A DNA stretch of 64,000 nt from positions 193,791 through 257,790 of the forward strand of contig JBBAAR010000001.1 of NCBI GenBank assembly GCA_041658185.1, in the 5' to 3' direction. Shown here in pieces: positions 25,620 to 33,405 of the stretch (its first letter is position 1; every line of letters starts with the position of its first letter). Under the pieces are notes generated by a model. That model ran no database searches, was not told where the DNA came from, and saw nothing but the letters and a program-made list of their open reading frames with translations. The DNA is from UBA8919 sp041658185. Lineage in GTDB: Bacteria > Elusimicrobiota > UBA8919. The position numbers and the translations under genes are program-made.

Positions 25620-25928
25620 TTATACAATCATTTCTCCGCATTTCCTGCACAAACGGGATTTTTTACCGTCGGGCAATATCTCCCATTTCGGTCTTGTCGG
25701 CTTATCGCACTTCGGACAGACAAGCATAAGCCGTGAAACAGGCAGCGGCGCTTCTTTTTCTTTGATGCCGCCCGGGTCAGACTGCGTCGCTTTTGTATGC
25801 CTTTTTACAAAATTAATCTTTGCAACAACGGCAGTTTTTTTATCCGGGAAAATCTTTAGAACCTCTCCGGTTTTACCCTTATTTTTACCAGCCAAAACAA
25901 TAACTTTATCTTTCTTTTTTATGTGCAT
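25620..25928 (-). CDS. rplX: 50S ribosomal protein L24 with C-terminal zinc ribbon
   Basis: 102 residues from the ATG at 25928; the longer reading starts inside the spacer. The KOW-type N-terminus (KKDKVIVLAGKNKGKTGEVLKIFP) is standard. The C-terminus holds CPKCDK and CRKCGE, a four-cysteine zinc ribbon present in only part of the family. A GGAG site sits in the spacer hairpin. Confidence 0.95.
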   Translation of the reverse strand: MHIKKKDKVIVLAGKNKGKTGEVLKIFPDKKTAVVAKINFVKRHTKATQSDPGGIKEKEAPLPVSRLMLVCPKCDKPTRPKWEILPDGKKSRLCRKCGEMIV

Positions 25929-26012
25929 TGTTTGCTCCGCAAACACACTGAACTGACTCGGAACTTTACACAGAACAGAAGCGGAACTTTTCTGTGTCTG
26001 TTCCGTGTTCCT
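25929..26012 (-). repeat. Spacer, GGAACAG/GTTTGC type (rplN/rplX)
   Basis: Shares GGAACACGGAACAGA, CAGTTCAGTGTGTTTGCG and the GTTTGCGGAGCAAAC hairpin with the mreC/mreD spacer. Confidence 0.78.
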
Positions 26013-26381
26013 TTACACCACTTCCGGTGCTAACGAAATAATTTTCAGGAAATTTTTTTCACGTAATTCCCTTGCCACCGGCCCGAAAATACGGGTCCCG
26101 CGCGGTTCGTGTTCATCATTTATTATAACCGCAGCATTATCGTCAAATTTTATGTAACTTCCGTCGGGTCTGCGAGTTTCTTTAACGCATCTCACTATTA
26201 CCGCTTTGACCACCTCGCCTTTTTTGATTGTCGCCGTCGGCAACGCATCAAAGACGGAAGCCACTATCACATCGCCGAGCGACGCGTATTTTCTGTAACT
26301 TCCGCCGAGCATGCGGAAACATCTTATTTTTTTAGCTCCGGTATTGTCTGCAACTATTATAATTGAACGTTCCTGAATCAT
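26013..26381 (-). CDS. rplN: 50S ribosomal protein L14
   Basis: 122 residues, the normal length: DNTGAKKIRCFRMLGGS, GDVIVASVFDALP, RRPDGSYIKFDDNAAVIIN and GTRIFGPVARELREKNFLKI. It lies at the subunit interface. Confidence 0.98.
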   Translation of the reverse strand: MIQERSIIIVADNTGAKKIRCFRMLGGSYRKYASLGDVIVASVFDALPTATIKKGEVVKAVIVRCVKETRRPDGSYIKFDDNAAVIINDEHEPRGTRIFGPVARELREKNFLKIISLAPEVV

Positions 26382-26390
26382 ATTAACACC

Positions 26391-26491
26391 AGAGAATTAG
26401 AGAATTAGAGAATTAGAGAATTAGATTTTTTCCAATTCACCAATTCTCTGTTGTATAAACTAATTCTCTTTCGTTTAAACTAATTCTCTGC
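26391..26491 (-). repeat. Spacer stem-loop, AGAGAATTAG type (rpsQ/rplN), partly coding
   Basis: Full-size element. Its first copy GGCAGAGAATTAGTTTAA is read as the last codons and the stop of rpsQ. Confidence 0.88.
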
Positions 26492-26714
26492 CTTTTACTA
26501 TTCTCCACCTTTTTAGTTTTGAAATCGGTCTCGTTTCTATTATATCAACCTTATCGCCGAGACGCGTTTCGTTGTTTTCGTCGTGGGCATAATATTTTGT
26601 CCGATGACGAATAACTTTTTGGTAAAGCGGATGGCGGGTAGTCCATTCCACCTCTACCACCCTTGTTTTATTCATCCCGTCTGAAATCACAATGCCTGTT
26701 TTTGTTTTTTTCAT
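26475..26714 (-). CDS. rpsQ: 30S ribosomal protein S17
   Basis: 79 residues: KTKTGIVISDGMNKTRVVEVEW, VIRHRTKYYAHDENNETRLGDKVDIIETRPISKLKRWRIV. The last five residues, GRELV-stop, are encoded by the intergenic repeat and not by family sequence. Its start overlaps rpmC by four bases. Confidence 0.97.
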   Translation of the reverse strand: MKKTKTGIVISDGMNKTRVVEVEWTTRHPLYQKVIRHRTKYYAHDENNETRLGDKVDIIETRPISKLKRWRIVKGRELV

Positions 26715-26923
26715 TTTTTTACACTTTTTTCTTTTACTATCGTTAAAATTCTTGCTATCTGACGTCGCAAATATCTTATTTCCAACGGATTTTTAAGCGG
26801 AGTTGTCTTGTGCCCGAATTTAAGATGGAACAACTTCTCCTTAGATTCTTCAAATCGCGATTTTAATTCATCCGAAGTAAGTTCTCTTAAATTTATATCT
26901 TTTTTGTCTTTTGAATTTTTCAT
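26711..26923 (-). CDS. rpmC: 50S ribosomal protein L29
   Basis: 70 residues with the L29 helical hairpin (LRELTSDELKSRFEESKEKLFHLKFGHKT, PLEIRYLRRQIARILTIVKEK). It lies near the polypeptide exit tunnel. It is joined to rpsQ by a 4-base overlap. Confidence 0.96.
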   Translation of the reverse strand: MKNSKDKKDINLRELTSDELKSRFEESKEKLFHLKFGHKTTPLKNPLEIRYLRRQIARILTIVKEKSVKK

Positions 26924-26949
26924 TTTTAATTTTGAATTTTTAATTGACG

Positions 26950-27360
26950 CTACTGTCCTCTTTCCAAAAACTTTGTTTTTATAGGAAGTTTATGGGCAAC
27001 GAGAGTAAATGCCTCTTTTGCCTCATCCTTTTTTAAGCCGGTAATCTCAAACATAACCCGACCCGGTTTGACGACGGCAACCCATTTTTCAACAAGCCCC
27101 TTGCCTTTTCCCATTCTGGTTTCGGCAGGTTTTTTTGTGTAGGGTTTGTCGGGAAAAATTCTTATCCAGACCTTTCCGCTTTTTTTAATTGCCCTGGTCA
27201 ATGCAATTCTGGATGCCTCAATCTGATTTGCCGTAATCCATGCGCGTTCAAGTGCCATAATGCCATATTCGCCGAAACTTACCTCTGTTCCGCCGGATGC
27301 ATTGCCCTTCATCCGTCCGCGCTGCTGTTTTCTATATTTTACTCTTTTCGGTGACAACAT
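26950..27360 (-). CDS. rplP: 50S ribosomal protein L16
   Basis: 136 residues from MLSPKRVKYRKQQRGRMKG, the standard start, to the end. AWITANQIEASRIALTRAIKKSGKVWIRIFPDKPYTKKPAETRMGKGKG is the family core. It overlaps the end of rpsC by 29 bases, an unusually long coupling overlap. Confidence 0.97.
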   Translation of the reverse strand: MLSPKRVKYRKQQRGRMKGNASGGTEVSFGEYGIMALERAWITANQIEASRIALTRAIKKSGKVWIRIFPDKPYTKKPAETRMGKGKGLVEKWVAVVKPGRVMFEITGLKKDEAKEAFTLVAHKLPIKTKFLERGQ

Positions 27361-28102
27361 TATCTTCTTCCTCTTTAATTATTTCCTCGTCCAGTTCCGG
27401 CGGCTTCTCGTCTTTAACTTCAATGTCTTCCGGTTTTTCAATAAGACGCGCATCGGCTAACATTTCTTTTTCAGTTTTTTTGAAGAGTTCCTTTTTAAAT
27501 ATCCAGACCTTAACGCCGATGATTCCCATCGTCGTAAGTGCTTCGGCAAAACCGTAATCAATATCAGCCCGGAATGTATGAAGAGGAACTCTGCCTTCTC
27601 TCAGCCACTCCGTTCTTGCTATTTCGTTTCCGCCGAGGCGGCCGGCAACCATAACCTTTACGCCGAGAGCCCCCGAAGCAAGCGCTTTTTCAATCGCTTT
27701 TTTCATAGCACGACGGTGAGAACCTCTCTTTTCAAGTTGAAGAGCGATGCCTTCGGCGACAAGTTGGGAGTTTGTCTCCGGTGATTTTATTTCCATTACA
27801 TTTACAATCGTTTTTTTATCGGAAATTTCTTCAATTTCTTTTTTGAGCGATTCAATATCTGCGCCGCGCTTTCCGATTATAAGTCCGGGGCGGGCAGAAA
27901 AAATGTTAACTTTTAAGTATTTTCCCGCTCTTTCAATCGTAATTTTTGAGACGGCAGCAAATTTCAGCCGCGCTTTTACGAATTTTCTTATCCGGAAATC
28001 CTCTTCTAAAAGGTCAGCCATATTGCGACGCGAGAACCATTTGGAATCCCAGTCGGCAACATAACCTAATCGTAAACCTTTTGGATGAATTTTTTGTCCC
28101 AT
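27332..28102 (-). CDS. rpsC: 30S ribosomal protein S3
   Basis: 256 residues: MGQKIHPKGLRLGYVADWDSKWF, the KH domain with RPGLIIGKRGADIESLKKEI, and ARTEWLREGRVPLHTFRADIDYGFAEA. An acidic C-terminal tail (from about 215) exceeds the E. coli length. It lines the mRNA entry channel. Confidence 0.97.
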   Translation of the reverse strand: MGQKIHPKGLRLGYVADWDSKWFSRRNMADLLEEDFRIRKFVKARLKFAAVSKITIERAGKYLKVNIFSARPGLIIGKRGADIESLKKEIEEISDKKTIVNVMEIKSPETNSQLVAEGIALQLEKRGSHRRAMKKAIEKALASGALGVKVMVAGRLGGNEIARTEWLREGRVPLHTFRADIDYGFAEALTTMGIIGVKVWIFKKELFKKTEKEMLADARLIEKPEDIEVKDEKPPELDEEIIKEEEDNVVTEKSKI

Positions 28103-28107
28103 ATTAA

Positions 28108-28205
28108 CACCAGAGAATTAGAGAATTAGAGAATTAGAGAATTAGATTTTTTTCCAATTCACCAATTCTCTGTTGTATAAACTAATTCTCTATCCTCTAT
28201 CCTCT
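28108..28205 (-). repeat. Spacer stem-loop, AGAGAATTAG type (rplV/rpsC), partly coding
   Basis: Full-size element; its AAAGGCAGAGGATAG start is read as the end of rplV (KGRG-stop). Confidence 0.87.
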
Positions 28206-28535
28206 GCCTTTCGTATCTCCCACGACAATCGTCAAATGGCAGGTCTTCCTTTTATACGGATTGCCCCTGCCCTGAGCACCCGGACGCATTCTTTTTATCG
28301 GAGGCCCCATTGTAGCAAACGCCTTTTTAACGAAAATTAACTCCGGATTTTTGAGATGACCGCTGTTTGCAGCAGCCGATTTTAAAGTTTTTTCTATAAG
28401 GGAAACCGAGCCCTTCTTAACAAATGACAATATTCTAATTGCCTCAGAAACCCGTTTCCCTCTTATAAGTGAAAGCACCTGATTTACTTTTCTGTATGGA
28501 TTTCTCGCAAATTTTGATATCGCTTTTGATTCCAT
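28197..28535 (-). CDS. rplV: 50S ribosomal protein L22
   Basis: 112 residues: RNPYRKVNQVLSLIRGKRVSEAIRIL and RMRPGAQGRGNPYKRKTCHLTIVV. It reaches into the exit tunnel. The terminal KGRG comes from the spacer repeat. Confidence 0.97.
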   Translation of the reverse strand: MESKAISKFARNPYRKVNQVLSLIRGKRVSEAIRILSFVKKGSVSLIEKTLKSAAANSGHLKNPELIFVKKAFATMGPPIKRMRPGAQGRGNPYKRKTCHLTIVVGDTKGRG

Positions 28536-28541
28536 GTTAAC

Positions 28542-28646
28542 ACCAGAGAATTAGAGAATTAGAGAATTAGAGAATTAGATTTTTTTCTAATTCACCAATT
28601 CTCTGTCGTTTAAACTAATTCTCTTTCGTTTAAACTAATTCTCTGC
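28542..28646 (-). repeat. Spacer stem-loop, AGAGAATTAG type (rpsS/rplV)
   Basis: Full-size element with four start-proximal words and two GTTTAAACGA linkers. Confidence 0.88.
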
Positions 28647-28649
28647 CCT

Positions 28650-28937
28650 TTATGTCTTTTCCAACGCCTCTTTTGTATGCGCGGCGCCGTGACCTCTGAA
28701 AAATCTGGTCGGCGAAAATTCTCCGAGACGATGACCCACCATATTTTCGCTTACATAGACGGATAAAAACTTTCTGCCGTTATGAACGCCGAATGTGTGA
28801 CCGACAAACTCCGGCGGAATTACAGACGCACGAGCCCAGGTTTTGATAAGCGTTTTTTGTCCTGTAGCATTGAGCTTTTCAACCTTTTTAAAGAGTTTTT
28901 CGTCAATATACGGACCTTTTTTTGTTGAACGACTCAT
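28650..28937 (-). CDS. rpsS: 30S ribosomal protein S19
   Basis: 95 residues: MSRSTKKGPYIDEKLFKKVE, IKTWARASVIPPEFVGHTFGVHNGRKFLSVYVSENMVGHRLGEFSPTR. It lies in the head of the small subunit next to S13. Confidence 0.98.
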   Translation of the reverse strand: MSRSTKKGPYIDEKLFKKVEKLNATGQKTLIKTWARASVIPPEFVGHTFGVHNGRKFLSVYVSENMVGHRLGEFSPTRFFRGHGAAHTKEALEKT

Positions 28938-28945
28938 AGTAACAC

Positions 28946-29020
28946 CAGAGAATTAGAGAATTAGAGAATTAGATTTTTTTCCAATTCACCAATTCTCTGT
29001 CGTATAAACTAATTCTCTGC
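28946..29020 (-). repeat. Spacer stem-loop, AGAGAATTAG type (rplB/rpsS)
   Basis: Standard architecture, three words in the start-proximal arm. Confidence 0.87.
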
Positions 29021-29024
29021 CTCT

Positions 29025-29861
29025 CTATCTCACTCCCTTTGGTCTTCTGTTAATAATATACATATCGGTCCACTTCTTTTTTGAACGGGTTTTGAAGCCC
29101 TTCGCCGGCTGACCCCATGGCGATTGCGGCTGATTGTTTCCTTTTGATTTTCCCCGACCGCCGCCGTGCGGATGGTCAACGGAATTCATAGCAGTTCCTC
29201 TAACCGTCGGTCTAATTCCCAGATGCCTGCTTCTGCCGGCGTTTCCCAGAACTATATTTTCATGGTCAAGATTGCCTATCTGTCCTATCGTCGCATAACA
29301 TTTTACGGGAATCATTCTTACTTCGCCGGATGGCATTTTTATATGTGCGAAATCGCCTTCCTTAGCCATAATTTGTGCAACACCGCCGGCAGAGCGGACA
29401 AGTTTTGCACCAAGACCGGGTACAAGTTCCAAATTGTGAATTTCAACTCCTACGGGTATATTTGAAATGGGCAGCGAATTGCCGACTTTTATTTCCGCTT
29501 TTTCCCCGCTTTCAATTTTATCGCCGACTTTAAGGCCTGCCGGACAAATAATATATCTTTTTTCACCGTCGGAATATTTAACCAATGCTATCCGCGATGA
29601 ACGATTGGGGTCGTATTCAACGGCAATAACATCCGCCGAAACATTTCTTTTGTCCCTTTTGAAATCAATTATCCGATACATCTTTTTATGACCGCCGCCT
29701 TGATGCCGGACGGTAAGATGCCCTGTATTGTTTCTACCGCCGGTTCTTGGAAGCGGCAGCAATAGCGACTTCTCCGGAGTTTTTTTTGTTATATCCGAGA
29801 AATCATCACTTGTTATGAACCGCCTTGACGGCGTGTATGGCGTGTATGTTTTTATACCCAT
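29025..29861 (-). CDS. rplB: 50S ribosomal protein L2
   Basis: 278 residues: KTYTPYTPSRRFITSDDF, GGRNNTGHLTVRHQGGGHKKMYRIIDF and the C-terminal VRGTAMNSVDHPHGGGRGKSKGNN with the conserved histidine near the peptidyl transferase centre. Confidence 0.98.
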   Translation of the reverse strand: MGIKTYTPYTPSRRFITSDDFSDITKKTPEKSLLLPLPRTGGRNNTGHLTVRHQGGGHKKMYRIIDFKRDKRNVSADVIAVEYDPNRSSRIALVKYSDGEKRYIICPAGLKVGDKIESGEKAEIKVGNSLPISNIPVGVEIHNLELVPGLGAKLVRSAGGVAQIMAKEGDFAHIKMPSGEVRMIPVKCYATIGQIGNLDHENIVLGNAGRSRHLGIRPTVRGTAMNSVDHPHGGGRGKSKGNNQPQSPWGQPAKGFKTRSKKKWTDMYIINRRPKGVR

Positions 29862-29871
29862 TTTAAGTTCA

Positions 29872-29920
29872 GGTTAAAGGTTAAAATAAGGTCTAATATT
29901 TAAAATTTTAACCTTTTTTC
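29872..29920 (-). repeat. Spacer, GGTTAAA type (rplW/rplB)
   Basis: AAAAAGGTTAAAATTTTAAA pairs with TTTTAACCTTTAACC; a reduced copy compared with other GGTTAAA elements. Confidence 0.78.
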
Positions 29921-30209
29921 AGACACCTTCAACTATTTTTATCGTCTGTCCTTTTTTTATATTCACAATCGCTTTTTTGAAGTCGGACCTATAGCCCGCA
30001 TGTGCACCCATTCTTCTTAATTTTCCCGGCAATATAGCAGTACGGATTTTTTCTACATCAACATCAAAAAGCTGCTTTATTGCCTCTTTTATCTGTCCTT
30101 TCGTGGCATCTTTTGCGACGATAAACTGGTATTTATTTTCTTTCTCTTTTAACTTCGTTGCCTTTTCGGTAATAACCGGTTTTTTTATTATGTTGAAAGG
30201 ATTGAGCAT
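29919..30209 (-). CDS. rplW: 50S ribosomal protein L23
   Basis: 96 residues: NIIKKPVITEKATKLKEKENKYQFIVAKDATKGQIKEAIKQLFDVDV. It is the docking site for chaperones and SRP at the exit tunnel. Its start overlaps rplD by 22 bases. Confidence 0.97.
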   Translation of the reverse strand: MLNPFNIIKKPVITEKATKLKEKENKYQFIVAKDATKGQIKEAIKQLFDVDVEKIRTAILPGKLRRMGAHAGYRSDFKKAIVNIKKGQTIKIVEGV

Positions 30210-30805
30210 CTGTCTAATGACTCCTTTGTAAATAAAATTTTATCCGCATTCAAAACATCGTAAGTCGTCAAGTCCGTTACATCGTGTAAAAATAAATTTG
30301 CTATATTTCTTGATGCCATATTCAGCGTTTTGTCCCTTTTTGAAACAAGAAGCACCTTTTTTTTTAATTTCAGGGTCTTTATTATCTCGGCAACCGATTT
30401 TGTTTTGGGTGTAGCTATTTTAAGTTCATCAAGCACCATAATTGAACCGTCTTTTGCTTTTGAAGAAAGCGCCGACAAAAGCGCAAGGTGAACTTTTTTC
30501 TTCGGCATTGAATAAGAAAATTCTCTCGGTTTTTTAGCAAAAATCACGCCGCCGTGACGCCACAGCGGTGAACGGATACTTCCCGCCCGGGCCCGTCCTG
30601 TGCCTTTCTGTTTCCATGGTTTTTTGCCGGAACCGGAAACTTCTGCCCTGGTTTTTGCCGAGTGCGTTCCCTGACGCCAATTTGCGAGATACCATGTAAC
30701 CACCTCATGCATCAGCGGAACATTTATCTTCGCATTAAAAATATTTTCCGGTAATGTCGCACTGCCGGTTTTTTCGCCTTTTATATTATAAATATTTGCT
30801 TCCAT
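30188..30805 (-). CDS. rplD: 50S ribosomal protein L4
   Basis: 205 residues: RQGTHSAKTRAEVSGSGKKPWKQKGTGRARAGSIRSPLWRHGGVIFAKKPREFSY is the tunnel-lining loop. In many bacteria L4 represses its own operon; no such leader is recognised here. Confidence 0.97.
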   Translation of the reverse strand: MEANIYNIKGEKTGSATLPENIFNAKINVPLMHEVVTWYLANWRQGTHSAKTRAEVSGSGKKPWKQKGTGRARAGSIRSPLWRHGGVIFAKKPREFSYSMPKKKVHLALLSALSSKAKDGSIMVLDELKIATPKTKSVAEIIKTLKLKKKVLLVSKRDKTLNMASRNIANLFLHDVTDLTTYDVLNADKILFTKESLDRCSILST

Positions 30806-30816
30806 GTTAATATCAG

Positions 30817-30913
30817 TGAACGACAGTGATGAAACAGTGAATAAAAGTGAACAAAAGAAAACTTCCTTTCACTTCCTTTCACTTCCCTTCACTTCTTTTC
30901 ACTTTTTCTCACT
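30817..30913 (-). repeat. Spacer stem-loop, AGTGAA type (rplC/rplD), partly coding
   Basis: The 5' arm (minus strand) is inside rplC, where AGTGAAAAGAAGTGA is read as SEKK-stop. Confidence 0.85.
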
Positions 30914-31581
30914 GCCTTTTTGGCTTCTTTCTGCACAACTACAGGTTTCACTTTTACTTTCTTTACCGTCTCGGTAATAATAACCTGTCCGTTTTTTACG
31001 CCCGGAACCGCGCCTTTCACCAATAATATATTTTTTTCCGGAATAATTTTTACGACTTTTAATTTTTGAATTGTAGAACCGACGCCGCCCATTCTGCCGG
31101 CCATTCTTAAGCCCTTCCTAACTTTTTGAGGTCTCTGCGCACCGATGGTTCCCGGAGAGCGAAGTTTGTCCGATTGTCCATGTGTAACAGGCCCTTTGCT
31201 AAAACCATGTCTTTTTACCACTCCCTGAAAACCGTGTCCTTTTGAGACGCCGGTTACATCCACAAAATCACCGGCGGAAAAAATATCAGTTTTTATTTCC
31301 TGATTTAATTTATAATCAGCCGGATTATCAACGCGAAACTCTTTCAAAACTTTAAATAATCCGGTGCCGGCCTTTTTGAAATGACCGATTTTCGGCTTAT
31401 TAAGTTTTTTTTCTGACACGGTTTGATAGCCGACCTGAACTGCGTTATAGCCGTCGGTCTTAACAGTTTTAACTTTGGTGACGACACAAGGACCGCAGGA
31501 TATCACCGTCACAGGAACCGCTTCCCCTTTTTCCAAATATATTTGTGTCATACCGATTTTTGTGCCGATTATTGACTTCAT
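30889..31581 (-). CDS. rplC: 50S ribosomal protein L3
   Basis: 230 residues from the ATG at 31581 (MKSIIGTKIGMTQIYLEKGEAVPVT); the longer reading starts in the spacer. KGHGFQGVVKRHGFSKGPVTHGQSDKLRSPGTIGA is the family core. Its C-terminal tail is lysine-rich and ends in repeat-derived codons. Confidence 0.97.
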   Translation of the reverse strand: MKSIIGTKIGMTQIYLEKGEAVPVTVISCGPCVVTKVKTVKTDGYNAVQVGYQTVSEKKLNKPKIGHFKKAGTGLFKVLKEFRVDNPADYKLNQEIKTDIFSAGDFVDVTGVSKGHGFQGVVKRHGFSKGPVTHGQSDKLRSPGTIGAQRPQKVRKGLRMAGRMGGVGSTIQKLKVVKIIPEKNILLVKGAVPGVKNGQVIITETVKKVKVKPVVVQKEAKKAVRKSEKK

Positions 31582-31589
31582 ATTTAACG

Positions 31590-31655
31590 TCAGAGCATAG
31601 AGCATAGGACATAGAGCACAGAAAACTATTCTCTCCGCTCTCCCCTCTACGCTCT
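31590..31655 (-). repeat. Spacer stem-loop, AGAGCGTAG type (rpsJ/rplC)
   Basis: GGCAGAGCGTAGAGGGGAGAG pairs with CTATGTCCTATGCTCTATG words; ends CTCTGACGTTAAAT before rplC. Confidence 0.82.
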
Positions 31656-31659
31656 GCCT

Positions 31660-31989
31660 TTACGCCTTTATCTCCACATCCACACCTGCCGGCAAGTCCA
31701 GTTTCATTAGTGCATCCACCGTTTGAGGCGTCGGATGAATTATATCAACAAGCCGTTTATGGATTCTCATTTCAAACTGCTCTCTGGACTTTTTATCGGC
31801 ATGAGGCGAACGAAGAACGGTGTATTTTTTTATTCTTGTAGGCAAAAGAACGGGACCGGAAATAGACGCTCCCGTGCGCTTCGCTGTCTGAATAATTTCG
31901 GAAAGCGAGGTATCCAGCATCTTATGGTCATATGCCTGCAAACGAATTCTTATTCTCTGTGATTGTGCCAACTGTTCCGTTTTCGCCAC
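31660..31989 (-). CDS. rpsJ: 30S ribosomal protein S10
   Basis: 109 residues: QRIRIRLQAYDHKMLDTSLSEIIQTAKRTGASISGPVLLPT and SREQFEMRIHKRLVDI. S10 also serves as a NusE-type antitermination factor. It opens the S10 operon and follows tuf. Confidence 0.97.
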   Translation of the reverse strand: MAKTEQLAQSQRIRIRLQAYDHKMLDTSLSEIIQTAKRTGASISGPVLLPTRIKKYTVLRSPHADKKSREQFEMRIHKRLVDIIHPTPQTVDALMKLDLPAGVDVEIKA

Positions 31990-31994
31990 TTAAA

Positions 31995-32095
31995 ATCAGA
32001 GAATTAGAGAATTAGAGAATTAGAGAATTAGTCAAGCAATATCTAATTCTCTGTCGTATAAACTAATTCTCTTTCGTATAAACTAATTCACTGCC
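31995..32095 (-). repeat. Spacer stem-loop, AGAGAATTAG type (tuf/rpsJ)
   Basis: Full-size element; the loop holds attgcttgac, similar to the mreD/mrdA and fusA/rpsG copies. Confidence 0.87.
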
Positions 32096-32099
32096 CCTT

Positions 32100-33305
32100 T
32101 TATTCTATTATTTCTGAAATCACACCCGAGCCGACAGTATGACCGCCCTCTCTGATGGCAAACCTCAATTCCTTCTCCATAGCGATGGGCGATATGAGTT
32201 CTCCGACTATTTCCACATGGTCGCCAGGCATAGTCATTTCAACGCCTTTCGGCAAATTGACGACGCCCGTAACATCGGTCGTCCTGAAATAAAACTGCGG
32301 TCTGTAACCTTGAAAGAACGGAGTATGCCTTCCGCCTTCGTCTTTTGTGAGTATATATACCTGCGCTTTGAATTTTTTATGCGGTGTGATAGTTCCGGGT
32401 GCCGCTATTACCTGCCCGCGTTCAATCTGTTCTTTTTCAACTCCTCTTAAAAGCACCCCGACATTATCACCGGCCTGGGCTTCATCTAAAATTTTTCTGA
32501 ACATTTCAACTGATGTGACAACCGACTTTCTTGTCTCCTGAATTCCTACCAGTTCAACCGCATCGCCGGTTTTCACTTTTCCGCGTTCAATTCTGCCGGT
32601 TGCAACCGTTCCTCTGCCCGTAATTGTGAATACATCCTCAACGCTCATCAAAAACGGTTTGTCAGTTTCACGTTTCGGGTCGGGAATTGTGGAGTCAATC
32701 GCATCCATCAGTTTCCAGATTGACTGTTCTCCGAGCTCGCTTGTATCACCCTGCATTGCTTTCAGAGCGCTGCCGCGGATAATCGGCGTCTTGTCGCCGG
32801 GGAACCCGTATTTATTTAAGAGGTCTCTTATTTCCAGTTCAACCAAATCAATAAGTTCTTTGTCGTCCACAACATCAACTTTATTGAGATAGACGACGAT
32901 GTGGGGAACATTTACCTGACGGGCAAGAAGAATATGCTCTCTGGTTTGAGGCATAGGACCGTCGGCGGCTGAAACGACAAGTATTGCTCCGTCCATCTGA
33001 GCGGCACCTGTTATCATATTTTTAATGTAATCGGCATGACCCGGACAGTCAATATGGGCATAGTGCCTCTTTTCCGTTTCATACTCAACATGTGAAATTG
33101 CGATGGTCAGGATTTTTGTTTCGTCGCGGCGGCCCTGTGACTCCGACGCCTTCGCAACCTCGTCATAACTTATGAATTTTGAAAAACCCTTTTTCTCCTG
33201 AACCTTCGTTATGGCCGCTGTTAGTGTGGTTTTACCGTGGTCAACATGACCGATTGTTCCGACATTGACATGCAACTTCGTCCTTGCAAATTTTTGCTTC
33301 GCCAT
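32100..33305 (-). CDS. tuf: Elongation factor Tu
   Basis: 401 residues, three-domain GTPase. G1 GHVDHGKTTL, G3 DCPGHADY, G4 NKVD and the GRGTVATGRIERG second-domain motif are all present. It delivers aminoacyl-tRNA to the ribosome. A strong GGAGGTGTTTT precedes the ATG instead of the spacer-type site. Gene order rpsL, rpsG, fusA, tuf is the classical str operon. Confidence 0.98.
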   Translation of the reverse strand: MAKQKFARTKLHVNVGTIGHVDHGKTTLTAAITKVQEKKGFSKFISYDEVAKASESQGRRDETKILTIAISHVEYETEKRHYAHIDCPGHADYIKNMITGAAQMDGAILVVSAADGPMPQTREHILLARQVNVPHIVVYLNKVDVVDDKELIDLVELEIRDLLNKYGFPGDKTPIIRGSALKAMQGDTSELGEQSIWKLMDAIDSTIPDPKRETDKPFLMSVEDVFTITGRGTVATGRIERGKVKTGDAVELVGIQETRKSVVTSVEMFRKILDEAQAGDNVGVLLRGVEKEQIERGQVIAAPGTITPHKKFKAQVYILTKDEGGRHTPFFQGYRPQFYFRTTDVTGVVNLPKGVEMTMPGDHVEIVGELISPIAMEKELRFAIREGGHTVGSGVISEIIE

Positions 33306-33325
33306 AAAACACCTCCGTTTAAGTC

Positions 33326-33405
33326 AGAGAATTAGTTTATACGACAGAGAATTAGAGAATTAGTTTATACAAATAATCTCTAATCTCTAATCTCTAATCT
33401 CTTTT
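33326..33405 (-). repeat. Spacer, AGAGAATTAG type, degenerate (fusA/tuf)
   Basis: AGAGATTAGAGATTAGAGATT pairs with CTAATTCTCT words, an intermediate form of the word. Confidence 0.8.
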
